Numbered from the stretch's first letter, positions 1 through 8,745 are shown. The stretch is DNA of 64,000 nucleotides from Nitrospiraceae bacterium (GCA_019637075.1 JAHBWI010000004.1:434001-498000), one strand, 5' to 3'. The notes: a model not told the origin generated them from the sequence alone. Numbers and translations are program-made.

Positions 1-504
1 AAACGGGTCGGCATGGTGTTCCAAAAATCCAATCCATTTCCCAAATCCATCTATGACAACGTCGCCTACGGTCCGCGTTTGCATGGAACCAAGAGTCGCG
101 CGACACTGGACCACCTGGTACAGACAAGCTTGCAAGGCGCAGGCTTGTGGGAGGAGGTCAAGGATCGATTGGCGCAGAGCGCCCTTGGCCTCTCCGGCGG
201 GCAGCAGCAGCGTCTGTGTATCGCACGGGCGCTTGCTGTTCAGCCGGAAGTCATTCTAATGGATGAGCCCTGTTCGGCCCTGGATCCGATCGCCACGGGC
301 AGGATCGAAGAACTCATCTTTACCTTGAAGGATCGTTACACGGTCGTGATCGTCACCCACAGCATGCAACAGGCGGCGAGAGTCTCGGACCAGTGCGGCT
401 TCTTCCTCATGGGCGAATTGGTGGAGTTCGGCGATACCAAATCGATCTTCACCATGCCGAAGGACAAGCGGACGGAAGACTACATCACCGGGCGGTTCGG
501 GTAG
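1..504 (+). CDS. pstB: Phosphate ABC transporter ATP-binding protein PstB (5' end outside window)
   Basis: This is the ATP-hydrolysing subunit of the high-affinity Pst phosphate importer, acting on the cytoplasmic face of the inner membrane. The gene enters from the left edge, so its start codon and Walker A motif are missing; 167 codons are visible. In order one sees the Q-loop region ([10 protein letters not shown]), the ABC signature LSGGQQQR, Walker B with its glutamate ([13 protein letters not shown]) and the switch histidine (VIVTHSM). The stretch [17 protein letters not shown] is typical of PstB rather than of other ABC ATPases (family knowledge). phoU follows after 22 bases on the same strand, the usual pst-phoU order, so pstSCA probably lie just left of the window (inference). 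Confidence 0.95.
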   Translation, partial: KRVGMVFQKSNPFPKSIYDNVAYGPRLHGTKSRATLDHLVQTSLQGAGLWEEVKDRLAQSALGLSGGQQQRLCIARALAVQPEVILMDEPCSALDPIATGRIEELIFTLKDRYTVVIVTHSMQQAARVSDQCGFFLMGELVEFGDTKSIFTMPKDKRTEDYITGRFG

Positions 505-526
505 GATTCACAAGGAGGCCGTGCCC

Positions 527-1195
527 ATGCAGCGACATTTCGATCACGACCTGGCCCAGTTGAAAGACCATCTTCTTCGAATGGGCGCCATGGTGGAGCA
601 TCAAATTCAGCGGGCCCTGGAGTCCCTGGTCGAGCGCGATTCCGACACCGCCATTTCGGTCATCGAGCGTGACCATGAGGTCAACGCTCTGGACGTCGAA
701 ATCGACGACACTTGCATCAAGCTGCTGGCCACTCAGCAACCCACCGCGCGGGATCTTCGCTTCGTCAGCACCGCCATGAAGATTTCCTCTGAGCTCGAGC
801 GCATGGGAGACCTGGCGGACAACATCGCCCAACGCGCGCTCGAGCTGAACGGGGAACCGCAACTCAAGCCCTATATCGACATTCCCAGGATGGCGAATTG
901 GACGATGCGGATGGTCAAGGAATGCTTGGACGCCTTCGTCAATTCCGACCCCGTCCTTGCGCGAAAAGTCTGCGTGGACGACGATGTCGTCGACAGCATC
1001 AATGAACAGTTGTTTCGGGAACTGCTCTCCTTTATGCTGGAGAACCCGGCGACGATCACCAGAGCGATCCGGCTCACGTTTGTGGCCAAATCCCTCGAGC
1101 GAATCGCCGATCACGCCACCAACATCGCCGAACTCGTGGTGTATATGGTGGAGGGGAAAAACATCCGGCACGTTGCTCCGTCCGCGCCGCTCTGA
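527..1195 (+). CDS. phoU: Phosphate signalling protein PhoU
   Basis: PhoU is a cytoplasmic three-helix-bundle repeat protein that links Pst transporter state to phosphate signalling and limits phosphate uptake. The 222-residue product has the two expected helical repeats, each with the metal-cluster motif: ELERMGDLADNIA in the first half and SLERIADHATNIAE in the second. The start is a choice: a GTG at 521 is also in frame, but the AAGGAGG at 512-518 is only 2 bases from it and 8 bases from the ATG at 527, so 527 is preferred. It sits between pstB and ppx and is probably cotranscribed with both. Confidence 0.95.
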   Translation: MQRHFDHDLAQLKDHLLRMGAMVEHQIQRALESLVERDSDTAISVIERDHEVNALDVEIDDTCIKLLATQQPTARDLRFVSTAMKISSELERMGDLADNIAQRALELNGEPQLKPYIDIPRMANWTMRMVKECLDAFVNSDPVLARKVCVDDDVVDSINEQLFRELLSFMLENPATITRAIRLTFVAKSLERIADHATNIAELVVYMVEGKNIRHVAPSAPL

Positions 1196-1202
1196 CTGAC
1201 GC

Positions 1203-2756
1203 ATGCCCAAGCTGGCCGTCCTCGACATCGGAACCAACTCCATCCACATGGTGCTGGCCGAGGTCCAACCCGACTATTCCTATAAAATCCTCGACCGCTT
1301 CAAGGACATGACCCGTCTGGGAGACGGCGTCTTTACCACCAAGCGCCTCTCGGATCAGGCCATGACGCGAGGGCTGGACGTGATCAAAACTCTGGTCACC
1401 CTTGCCCGCAACAAGGGCTATGAACGCATCGAAGCGGTCGCAACCAGCGCGGTCCGTGAAGCCCGCAACGGCGGAGAATTCCTCGATCATGTGGCTCAAC
1501 AGACCGGTCTCGTGGTTCGCGTCATCACCGGCGCGGAAGAAGCACGACTCATATTTCTCGGCGTTCAGAACAGTGTGGCATTGCCGGACCAGCCCACGTT
1601 GATTATCGACGTCGGCGGCGGCTCTGTGGAGCTGATCGTCGGGAATCGGGAGAAGATCAACCACGCCCGCAGTCTGAAGCTCGGCGCGATCCGGATGAAA
1701 GATTTGTATCTGCTCAAGACTCCGCCGTCGAAATCCATGTTGCGCGAGTTGGAAGAGGCCGTCGATCGACAACTCAAGGCGGCGCTTGGCCCCTACAAGA
1801 GCAAACGCATCGAGAGCGTGATCGCCACCTCCGGCATGGCGGCCAACCTAGCGGAGGTCATTTACCTCCAGCGCGCCGGACGCCCCCTGCCGCAGCTGAA
1901 CCTGGCCACGGTCACGGTGAAGGAAATTGTCTCGGTCGAAAAGCGGCTGGCCGACGCGCCCTTGAAGGCCAGGTTGGATATCCCAGGGCTTGACCCCAAA
2001 CGCGTCGACACGCTGTTGCCCGCCGCCACGGTCTTCCGAATCCTGCTACAGATCCTGGACAAAGACACGCTGACGATCTGCGACAAGGCAATCCGTGAGG
2101 GAGTCATTTACGATTTCATTCAGCGCCATCGCGAAGGCATTCAGGCCGAGCGCGATATTCCCGATGTGCGTAAGCGCAATGTCCTGGCCCTGGCCCGACG
2201 ATGCCATGCGTCCGACGCTCACGGGCAGCACGTCGCCGCCTTGGCGCTGAAACTGTTCGACCACACCAAGGCCCTGCACGGACTGAGTGATCGCCACCGC
2301 GAATGCCTGGAGTACGCGGCCATCCTCCACGATATCGGGTATCTCATCAATTCACGGCAGCACCACAAGCACGCCTATTACCTCATCAAGCACAGTGACT
2401 TATCCGGGTTGACCGCAGATGAGATCGACATCATCGCCAACGTCGCGCGCTACCACCGGCGCGCGCTACCGGGAAAGAAACACGATGGGTTCGCGTCGTT
2501 GCCGCCAGAGACACAGCACGTGATCAAAATCCTGTCCGCGCTCTTGCGCATCGCCGACGGACTGGACCGGAGCCAGTTTGCGGTCGTTCAGAGCGTCGAC
2601 GTGAAGGTCGGAAAGACGGTGATCATCACGCTTCATGTCTCGGGCGATGCGGAGTTGGAGATCTGGGCCGCGCGCGGGCGCAGTGACCTCTTCCGCAAGG
2701 TGTTCAAACGCCCGGTGGAATTCGTCATTCTTTCGCACGAAGACGAGGCTGTATGA
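1203..2756 (+). CDS. ppx: Exopolyphosphatase / pppGpp phosphatase (Ppx-GppA family)
   Basis: This enzyme likely cleaves terminal phosphate from polyphosphate (Ppx) or converts pppGpp to ppGpp (GppA); sequence alone does not separate the two. The 517-residue protein has the ASKHA nucleotide-binding fold at its N terminus (LDIGTNSIHMVLAE, about residues 6-19), the second phosphate loop VGGGSVELIVG, and a C-terminal HD-type domain with HDIGYL beginning at residue 376 and a histidine-rich stretch after it. That long two-part architecture matches the E. coli Ppx/GppA type. It starts 7 bases after phoU and its stop overlaps the next ATG by four bases (ATGA), so it is cotranscribed and probably translationally coupled. 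The phosphate/CHAD context favours polyphosphate as the substrate. Confidence 0.92.
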   Translation: MPKLAVLDIGTNSIHMVLAEVQPDYSYKILDRFKDMTRLGDGVFTTKRLSDQAMTRGLDVIKTLVTLARNKGYERIEAVATSAVREARNGGEFLDHVAQQTGLVVRVITGAEEARLIFLGVQNSVALPDQPTLIIDVGGGSVELIVGNREKINHARSLKLGAIRMKDLYLLKTPPSKSMLRELEEAVDRQLKAALGPYKSKRIESVIATSGMAANLAEVIYLQRAGRPLPQLNLATVTVKEIVSVEKRLADAPLKARLDIPGLDPKRVDTLLPAATVFRILLQILDKDTLTICDKAIREGVIYDFIQRHREGIQAERDIPDVRKRNVLALARRCHASDAHGQHVAALALKLFDHTKALHGLSDRHRECLEYAAILHDIGYLINSRQHHKHAYYLIKHSDLSGLTADEIDIIANVARYHRRALPGKKHDGFASLPPETQHVIKILSALLRIADGLDRSQFAVVQSVDVKVGKTVIITLHVSGDAELEIWAARGRSDLFRKVFKRPVEFVILSHEDEAV

Positions 2757-3502
2757 GCGAGCAGCTTCCGCCGCGGCCGATGCCCCATCCCTACCCCGGC
2801 AAACTCATTATCGTCGAAGGCATCGACGGGTCCGGCAAGAGCACACAGTTGCAATTACTCCAGAAATGGTTGGAGTCGCAGGGCCACAAAGTGTTCTTCA
2901 CCGAGTGGAACTCCTCCGAACTCGTCAAGGACACCACGAAAAAGGGCAAGAAGAGCAAGAGCCTGACGCCGACCACGTTCAGCCTGTTGCATGCCACGGA
3001 CTTTGCGACCAGGCTGTACCATGAAATTCTCCCGCCGCTGAAAGCCGGTATGTTGGTTCTAGCCGATCGATACATGTACACGGCCTTCGCCAGAGACGTG
3101 GTCCGCGGCGTGTCTCCTGCCTGGGTCAGAAAGCTCTACAGCTTTGCCATCACGCCGGACCTCGCGTTTTACTTTAAGGTCCCGATCGACGTGGCCATCG
3201 ACCGCCTGCTGGGGGGAACCAGGGCGCAGCTGAAATACTACGAGGCCGGGATGGACCTGGGCCTGAGCCAGGATATCAACGAAAGTTTCCGCATTTTCCA
3301 ATCGCGCATCCTCGCCGAGTACGACAAGATCGTGGATGAATTCGGTCTCACGGTCATGGACGCGACCAAAGATATTGCAAGCCAACAGGCGGAAATGCGC
3401 GAGGTGGCCAGCAAGGCACTGGCGCAATACAAACCACGAAGGGGCACTCATGGCCGGCGGACGCTATTTTGGCGACGGTTTGACGTACCTAAATCCGAGT
3501 GA
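2753..3502 (+). CDS. Thymidylate-kinase-like P-loop kinase (first of a tandem pair)
   Basis: This is a P-loop kinase of the dTMP-kinase fold, about 249 residues, a little longer than typical Tmk. It shows an intact Walker A (GIDGSGKST, lysine 29), a lysine-rich stretch KKGKKSKS around residues 63-70, and the DR(Y/H) motif as ADRYMYTAFARD (D105-R106-Y107). The start overlaps the ppx stop by ATGA. Housekeeping tmk is usually found with holB, not with ppx, so a nucleotide kinase connected to polyphosphate or phosphate stress is plausible here, but that is inference. A conventional dTMP kinase is the main alternative. The following gene is a clear paralogue with the same layout. Confidence 0.8.
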   Translation: MSEQLPPRPMPHPYPGKLIIVEGIDGSGKSTQLQLLQKWLESQGHKVFFTEWNSSELVKDTTKKGKKSKSLTPTTFSLLHATDFATRLYHEILPPLKAGMLVLADRYMYTAFARDVVRGVSPAWVRKLYSFAITPDLAFYFKVPIDVAIDRLLGGTRAQLKYYEAGMDLGLSQDINESFRIFQSRILAEYDKIVDEFGLTVMDATKDIASQQAEMREVASKALAQYKPRRGTHGRRTLFWRRFDVPKSE

Positions 3503-4184
3503 TTTGAAGGGCAAGCTCATTGCCGTCGAAGGGACCGATGGCGTGGGGCGTTCCACCCACATCGAATTGCTGCAGGAATGGCTCGAGGTGCAGGGCTATG
3601 GAGTGGTGACGACCGGATGGACCCGCTCGAATCTCATGTCCAAAGCGATTGAGATGGCCAAGCAGGGCAACATCATCGACCGATGGTCCTTCAGCCTGCT
3701 GTACGCCACCGACTTTGCCGACCGCCTGGAACATCAAATCATTCCGGCCCTCCGATCCGGCTTCATTGTTCTGGCCGATCGCTATATCTATACGGCCTGC
3801 GCGAGAGACTATGTCCGGAGCGGCGACCGCAAATGGATCCGAGACGTATTCGGGTTTGCCTTGATTCCGGACCTGGTCTGCTACCTCCGCATCGACGTCG
3901 ACACCCTCGCCTTGCGGGTGATCGAAAGCAAAGGGATGAACTACTGGGAGAGCGGCATGGATCTCCGGCTCGGCGCGGACCTCTATGATAGCTTTAAGAA
4001 GTACCAGGGTCTCCTGATTGAAGAATTCGACAAGATGGCGGAAGAGTTCAACTTCCAAGTCATCGACGCACGCAAATCGCCCGAGGAGATCCAGGAAGAA
4101 CTCCGGGCCAAGATCCAGTTGCTCCTGTCGGACGCGACCCCCCTGGCGGCCATCTCCCAGACCATCCCACAGTCAGAGTCTTAA
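3450..4184 (+). CDS. Thymidylate-kinase-like protein with altered Walker A (second of a tandem pair)
   Basis: This paralogue of the preceding kinase (about 244 residues) shares the pattern of P-loop, FSLL(H/Y)ATDFA, LADRY(M/I)YTA.ARD, YW/Y-E-(A/S)GMDL. The Walker A reads GTDGVGRST: the catalytic lysine is arginine 34, encoded by CGT at 3549-3551. Such a change usually cripples phosphoryl transfer, so this copy may be regulatory, a heteromeric partner, or use a different donor (inference). The ATG at 3450 is chosen because an AAGGGG precedes it at good spacing and the homology begins there; it overlaps the previous gene by 53 bases, unusually long. It ends two bases before the convergent sixA stop. 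Confidence 0.78.
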   Translation: MAGGRYFGDGLTYLNPSDLKGKLIAVEGTDGVGRSTHIELLQEWLEVQGYGVVTTGWTRSNLMSKAIEMAKQGNIIDRWSFSLLYATDFADRLEHQIIPALRSGFIVLADRYIYTACARDYVRSGDRKWIRDVFGFALIPDLVCYLRIDVDTLALRVIESKGMNYWESGMDLRLGADLYDSFKKYQGLLIEEFDKMAEEFNFQVIDARKSPEEIQEELRAKIQLLLSDATPLAAISQTIPQSES

Positions 4185-4186
4185 GC

Positions 4187-4684
4187 CTACTCGATCGCGC
4201 GCAACAGGCTCGGCGGGAACCACCATTCGAGAATCCCTTTGCCGATCTGCGGCATTTCTTCGCAATGAATCAAACAGGCCCCGGCCTTTTTCACAACCAG
4301 ACCCGGAATCGGCTTCCCTGCCAACAGCAGGCCCGCGACGGCACTGAGGTGCGGCTCATGCCCCACACAGAGGACCGTGGCAGCAGAGGGATACGTGCCG
4401 AGCAGCGCGAAGAGTTTGTCCACGGGAGCATCCGGCAGCAACTCGTCACAGAGGCGGATCGTCGGCCGCACCTTGAGTGTATTCCTGAGGATATCGGCCG
4501 TCTCGCGTGCCCGGGTCAACGGACTGGAGAGAATATGGGTGACCGCGACCCCTGCGGCCGTGAGCCCCTCCGCCGAGAGGCGAGCGCGTTTCTTCCCCTT
4601 GTCTGTGAGCGGCCGGTCGTGCTCCTTCCCCTCCCACTCCTCACGTTCCACAGCAAGCCCGTGCCGGAATAACACAATATCCAT
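4187..4684 (-). CDS. sixA: Phosphohistidine phosphatase SixA
   Basis: This is a small histidine-phosphatase (165 residues) that removes phosphate from phosphohistidine on HPt-type or PTS proteins. The RHG catalytic motif is LFRHG (R7-H8-G9) and the second catalytic histidine is in GHEPHLS (H109); the SSPLTRARETA motif lies between. The ATG at 4684 is used because it puts RHG at the N terminus as in SixA and has GAGG about 9 bases upstream; longer in-frame starts exist but add unrelated sequence. It is transcribed divergently from the CHAD gene and converges on the TMK-like pair. SixA/CHAD/Ppx neighbourhoods are known in other bacteria; a role in phosphate-linked signalling is inferred. Confidence 0.9.
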   Translation of the reverse strand: MDIVLFRHGLAVEREEWEGKEHDRPLTDKGKKRARLSAEGLTAAGVAVTHILSSPLTRARETADILRNTLKVRPTIRLCDELLPDAPVDKLFALLGTYPSAATVLCVGHEPHLSAVAGLLLAGKPIPGLVVKKAGACLIHCEEMPQIGKGILEWWFPPSLLRAIE

Positions 4685-4806
4685 CAGACGCTTCCTCACT
4701 TTCTTCCTGAACATTTTTGCATAATATATCGGCAACTTGGCGGGATCAACGGATCGCCTCCCTGTCATGCGTTGTGGTGCCTGGACGATCCTGGTAGGGT
4801 AATTCC

Positions 4807-5634
4807 ATGCCCAAGACGCAATCACCGCCGGCCCATCCGGAATGGTATCGTCTTGCCCTCCATGACCGAGCCGAGATTCTCCGCGGCCTCCGCTCTCTCG
4901 ATCGGGGACCATTACGGGAGGGCAAGGTCCACCGTGTACGGACGGCCTGCCGAAGACTTCAGGCTTTACTTGACCTTCTAGGGCGCGAACGGGATGCCCA
5001 GGCTGTGGCTCGCGCCGCGGGGCGTCTCAGCAAAATCCGCGCGCTTCACGTCTTCCGTCACTACTTGCGTTCGCGACATGCCTCACGAAACGACCTCGCC
5101 TTATTGAAGGATCGTATCCTGCGGGAGGTGACGCGAGTCAGGGTCGACGGCACCTGCACGACCATCGTGCAGGTGATCAACAACCACATCACCCTCCCCG
5201 ACCTCGGCTCCGACACCCTGCTTGCCGCGAGGATTCCCCTCCTCCGGGACCGGCAGCTCGAACGGCTTCGAATGATGATCGACGACGCAGAACATAGGCC
5301 GCGACGCAAGAATCTTCATGCGCTTCGCTTGCTCATCAAACAGATTCGTTACCAAACCGAATGGCTGTCCCGGCGGAAGGGAATCCACAGCGAATTTGTG
5401 GGACGACTCAAGACCGTTCAGGATCAGCTGGGCCGCTATGAGGAACTTGCAGACTTCAAGCGATGGGCGAAGAAGTGGGATCTCCGCATGGAACGCCAGA
5501 TTAAGAAACAGTGGAAGCGGGCCCGCCGATGCGCTCGGACATTGCCTCACAGGCTGAATTGGTTGCCTGAGACCTTGAGCAGGGAAGCGGCTTGGGGAGG
5601 CGGAAACGGCAGGCGGGAATTACGACTCGGGTGA
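4807..5634 (+). CDS. CHAD domain protein (polyphosphate-binding)
   Basis: CHAD proteins are all-helical, rich in conserved histidines and basic residues, and bind inorganic polyphosphate, often localising to granules (family knowledge). The 275-residue product has the expected pattern of basic helices: KVHRVRTACRRLQALL near residue 40, FRHYLRSRHASRNDLALL, and LHALRLLIKQIRYQTEW in the second half, ending with a run of Lys/Arg/Trp helices. There is no fused CYTH domain, so this is a stand-alone CHAD. The first ATG at 4807 is taken. Its 3' end overlaps the convergent response-regulator gene by 15 bases. Together with ppx and phoU upstream it supports a polyphosphate storage or turnover role for the whole block. 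Confidence 0.87.
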   Translation: MPKTQSPPAHPEWYRLALHDRAEILRGLRSLDRGPLREGKVHRVRTACRRLQALLDLLGRERDAQAVARAAGRLSKIRALHVFRHYLRSRHASRNDLALLKDRILREVTRVRVDGTCTTIVQVINNHITLPDLGSDTLLAARIPLLRDRQLERLRMMIDDAEHRPRRKNLHALRLLIKQIRYQTEWLSRRKGIHSEFVGRLKTVQDQLGRYEELADFKRWAKKWDLRMERQIKKQWKRARRCARTLPHRLNWLPETLSREAAWGGGNGRRELRLG

Positions 5635-6345
5635 CAAACCGGCCTCAGCCGGTGCTGTCCCTACCAAGCGATAGCCCCCACCTGGGACGGCCTGAACCGT
5701 TCCGACGATGTTCTCGCCTGAAGCCATTTTCTGATTCAACTGGTCGATACACCGGTCGAGGTCATGGTCGTGCAGCAGCACGTCATCCCCCCAGAGGAGC
5801 GACTTCAGTTCCTCGCGAGGCACCACTTTTCCCGGCGTGGAGACAAAGCGTCGCAACGCCTTCCATTCCTCGCCGGTGAGGGTCAACTTTAGTCCACGGA
5901 AGGTGGCGACGTAGAGGCAATCCTCGAATGTGAGATTCTCGTCGAGATCGTCCTCCTGGGACGTCGACCGCTGGCAGCGCCGAAGTACGGCACGTACCCT
6001 GGCGATCAATTCGCCTCCCCCGTAAGGCTTGAGAATGAAATCATCCGCCCCCTCTTCGAACGCTTCGACTCGACGCTGTTCTGAAGAGTACCCTGACAAG
6101 AGGATGAGGGGCGTGTGCTTGGTGGCCGGATCCTGTCGGAGCCGCCGGCAAAGGTCGCGGCCGCTCAGACCTGGGAGATTGTCGTCGGTGATGATCATGG
6201 CCGGCTTGATCCGCCACACGTCCTGCATGCCGGAGGGACCGTCGAAGGCCACATTGGTGCGGAAACTGGCCTGGCGAAGTACCTGATCGAGTTGACGCGC
6301 CTGCGCCTGGTCCGACTCGATGATTTGAATGAGTTCCAGTCCCAT
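5620..6345 (-). CDS. OmpR/PhoB-family response regulator
   Basis: This is a DNA-binding response regulator of about 241 residues. The receiver domain covers roughly residues 3-120, with the acidic pair ESD near residue 11, the phospho-acceptor D54 in MIITDDNLPG, and the conserved lysine in FILKPYGG. The C-terminal winged helix is the trans_reg_C type (LTLTGEEWKALRRFV, then AVPGGGYRLVG at the end of the recognition module). The ATG at 6345 begins the receiver homology; an upstream ATG would add 11 residues unlike the family. No partner kinase is adjacent. It lies 109 bases downstream of the last exopolysaccharide gene on the same strand, so it may regulate that locus or the phosphate block (inference). 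Confidence 0.88.
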   Translation of the reverse strand: MGLELIQIIESDQAQARQLDQVLRQASFRTNVAFDGPSGMQDVWRIKPAMIITDDNLPGLSGRDLCRRLRQDPATKHTPLILLSGYSSEQRRVEAFEEGADDFILKPYGGGELIARVRAVLRRCQRSTSQEDDLDENLTFEDCLYVATFRGLKLTLTGEEWKALRRFVSTPGKVVPREELKSLLWGDDVLLHDHDLDRCIDQLNQKMASGENIVGTVQAVPGGGYRLVGTAPAEAGLSPES

Positions 6346-6454
6346 GGTGAACCACCCCCATTGGACAGATCGGCGCACTTGATCGAGAACTTGAGCCTCG
6401 GCGGGTAGACTTGTGGGGATGCCTCGTCGCGAGGCACAAGAAGGCTGAGGAGGG

Positions 6455-7882
6455 TTACTTAGATGTCCCGAGAATGCGGTGCAACTGCGTCATCCAGGAC
6501 GCGCTGTCGGCGCCCGCGCTTGAGGCTTTGGCCGAACCTCGACGGCTGCTGCTCAACCGGTCGATGCGATCCGCCACGTCCTTGAAGCCAGGATCCTCAC
6601 GCCTGATCCAGCGATAGTTTTCGAGGGTTTCCTCGACGCGGCCCAGGGATTCCAAGGTTCTCGCGAGCAGATACCGCACTTGGATCGTATCGGGTGTGGA
6701 TCCCCGTTGTGCCTGGAGGGCCTTTCGAAAGGCCGTGACCGCATCTTCCGGACGGTTAGCCGACTTCAAGCAGATACCGACTTGGGCCATGGCTTTAAAC
6801 GTCAGGGCTGCATCTTGCGCCGCAAGCGAGAACTGCTGCAGAGCTTCTTTGAAAAGTCCGACCTTCTTCAAGGCGAGGCCGCGTTCGTACCACTCCGCCG
6901 TTTCGGCATTCGGCTTGGTCTCACCTGACTGAACAACTGAAGGGGTAGGAGTGTCGGCGCCGACTGAAGCAGCGGCAACGGATTGTTTTGCGGTAAAAGC
7001 CGCGAGCTGTTGCTGCTCGGCCTCAGCCTGCTCTTTCGTCAACGTCAAGACAGCCTCTGACTCAGCCAAGGGCAGGATGCCCCCTCGGCTGCGATCCTTA
7101 GCCGCCTGCGCCACCAGTTGGGACGACAGTACAGGGGCCTGTTCCGCAAACCCGTAGGTCAAAGCCGTGTCACACACCTGATTAATCAGCCGCGGGATCC
7201 CGCCGGTCAGCCGGTGAATCATCATCCCGGCCTGATAGGTAAACAAGGGCTCCTCGCGCCCGGCCACCCGCAACCGGTGAGCGATGTACCCGATCGTATC
7301 CTCTTCCCTGAAGGGTTCCAGGCTATAGTCCACCATCACCCGCTGCGCGAACTGAGTCAGATCTTTCCGTTGCAGCAGCTGACGAAGATCAGGTTGGCCG
7401 GACAGGATGATCTGCAGTACAGGCGCCTTGTCCTTATTCGTATTGGACAGGAGCCGCAATTCTTCCAGAAGGTTGACGCCGAGATTCTGCGCCTCGTCGA
7501 CGATCAGCAGGACGCGACGATTCGCGGCAGCTTCCTTCTCGATGAACTGCTGGAATGCATGAAACGCTTCGAGTTTGGCCCGATCGGTCTGGGTCAACCC
7601 GAACGCCAACAGGATCCACGGCAGCAGCGTCTCCATCTCCCCGTGCGTGTTGGTGATCATGCCGATCGTGAAATGATCGCGATGCTCCGCCAAGAGCTGC
7701 TGCAGCAACGTGGTCTTACCCATGCCAGGTTCGCCGGTCAGCACGACGAAGCCGGCTTGATTCAAAATGCCGTACTCGAGCGTCGTCAGCGCGAGCCGAT
7801 GCGTTTCCCCTCGATAGAGGAAGTCGGGGTTCGGCACCAGCGTGAAGGGCTTGAGTTTGAGACGGTAGAAGTGTTCGTACAT
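6455..7882 (-). CDS. ExeA/GspA-like AAA ATPase with C-terminal TPRs (exosortase-locus type)
   Basis: This ATPase (475 residues) is of the kind regularly found in PEP-CTERM/exosortase polysaccharide loci. The N terminus MYEHFYRLKLKPFTLVPNP is characteristic; Walker A is GEPGMGKTT (residues 50-58), Walker B is VLLIVDEAQN (D129-E130), and an arginine-finger/sensor region (QRVMVDYSLEPF, TGGIPRLIN) follows. From about residue 330 there are tetratricopeptide-like helices (YERGLALKKVGLFKEALQ, ALQAQRG). It probably energises or scaffolds envelope polysaccharide export (inference). It follows the BY-kinase gene after 26 bases and is the last gene of the long minus-strand polysaccharide transcript. Confidence 0.85.
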   Translation of the reverse strand: MYEHFYRLKLKPFTLVPNPDFLYRGETHRLALTTLEYGILNQAGFVVLTGEPGMGKTTLLQQLLAEHRDHFTIGMITNTHGEMETLLPWILLAFGLTQTDRAKLEAFHAFQQFIEKEAAANRRVLLIVDEAQNLGVNLLEELRLLSNTNKDKAPVLQIILSGQPDLRQLLQRKDLTQFAQRVMVDYSLEPFREEDTIGYIAHRLRVAGREEPLFTYQAGMMIHRLTGGIPRLINQVCDTALTYGFAEQAPVLSSQLVAQAAKDRSRGGILPLAESEAVLTLTKEQAEAEQQQLAAFTAKQSVAAASVGADTPTPSVVQSGETKPNAETAEWYERGLALKKVGLFKEALQQFSLAAQDAALTFKAMAQVGICLKSANRPEDAVTAFRKALQAQRGSTPDTIQVRYLLARTLESLGRVEETLENYRWIRREDPGFKDVADRIDRLSSSRRGSAKASSAGADSASWMTQLHRILGTSK

Positions 7883-7908
7883 ACTTTCTCTCTACGAGAC
7901 AAATCGAT

Positions 7909-8745
7909 TTAGGTCAATAACATTCGCTTCATTGCCGCCGGGGTCATTCGGCCCCGACCGGCCTTATTCAGCACCGTCCCCAACACGGGAGTCGTGCCCT
8001 TCACCAGCTGCAGCGCGCGCTCCACGTTCTCGCGGCTCGTATGCCCTTCCTCCACCACAAGCAGGAGGGCATCGGTATAGGGAGAAAACGCAAGGACGTC
8101 CGCCGTCTGCAGTAACGGGGGAAGATCGAACAGGACCACTCTCGAGGGGTACCGATGCTTGAACTCTTCGACCAACGCCACCATCTTTGGCGAGGTCAAG
8201 GCTTCGACGGAGTTTTGGATCGCCCGGCCGGCCGGCATGAAGACAAAGCGTCCGATTCCCGGATGAATGAGCAAGTGCTCGACGGGGATGCTGTCCAACA
8301 GGTAGTCCACCAGTCCCCCGCACTCCTGCATTCCGAACATTGCGTGTGCGCTGGGATGGCTAAGGTCGGCGTCAACCAGCAGAACCGTCTGGTTCGACTC
8401 CATGGCTAAGCTGATCGCGAGGTTCACGGCCGTGAGAGTCTTTCCCTCGTGCTTACCTGGGCTCGTGATACCCAGCACGTTCCAGCCGTTTTCTCGAAGG
8501 CGATGCATGACCTGGGTGCGCAAAATCTTATAGGCATCGAGGAATGGCCCCCGTTCGAACCCGGCCAGGACTCGACGCTCTCGCAGCACCTCTCCGGGAA
8601 TATCCACCGTCCTGGTCTGGGTGTACACGATTTCCTGGACATCCGGCCTCGCCTGGCGCGGCGGTGTGGCCTTCAGCACAGGAGCGGGACGCCGTTGCTG
8701 TTCCTCTTGCTTGTACCGTTCGAGGGCGCTGTGCAGCCGTTCCAT
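7909..8745 (-). CDS. BY-kinase-like (CpsD/CapB) ATPase of the polysaccharide locus
   Basis: This is the cytoplasmic tyrosine-kinase-type partner of the chain-length protein encoded just upstream. In 278 residues it has the kinase activation helix RGPFLDAYKILRTQ, a BY-kinase Walker A (SPGKHEGKT, residues 95-103), Walker A' (VLLVDADLSH, from residue 121) and Walker B (VVLFDLPPLL). The ATG at 8745 has GGGAGGAGAG upstream and matches the family start; a longer frame begins inside the upstream gene. The C terminus ends in KRMLLT without the tyrosine cluster usual for BY-kinases, so autophosphorylation control may be absent or different. It starts 17 bases after the Wzz-like gene. Confidence 0.87.
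   Translation of the reverse strand: MERLHSALERYKQEEQQRRPAPVLKATPPRQARPDVQEIVYTQTRTVDIPGEVLRERRVLAGFERGPFLDAYKILRTQVMHRLRENGWNVLGITSPGKHEGKTLTAVNLAISLAMESNQTVLLVDADLSHPSAHAMFGMQECGGLVDYLLDSIPVEHLLIHPGIGRFVFMPAGRAIQNSVEALTSPKMVALVEEFKHRYPSRVVLFDLPPLLQTADVLAFSPYTDALLLVVEEGHTSRENVERALQLVKGTTPVLGTVLNKAGRGRMTPAAMKRMLLT

Noticed and set aside
485-1249. 254-codon minus-strand open frame over phoU
   Set aside because: Antisense to phoU and ppx with no family signal.
6412-6440. Inverted repeat TGCCTCG/CGAGGCA after the ExeA-like ATPase gene
   Set aside because: Seven-base stem without T tract; could be chance in GC-rich DNA.
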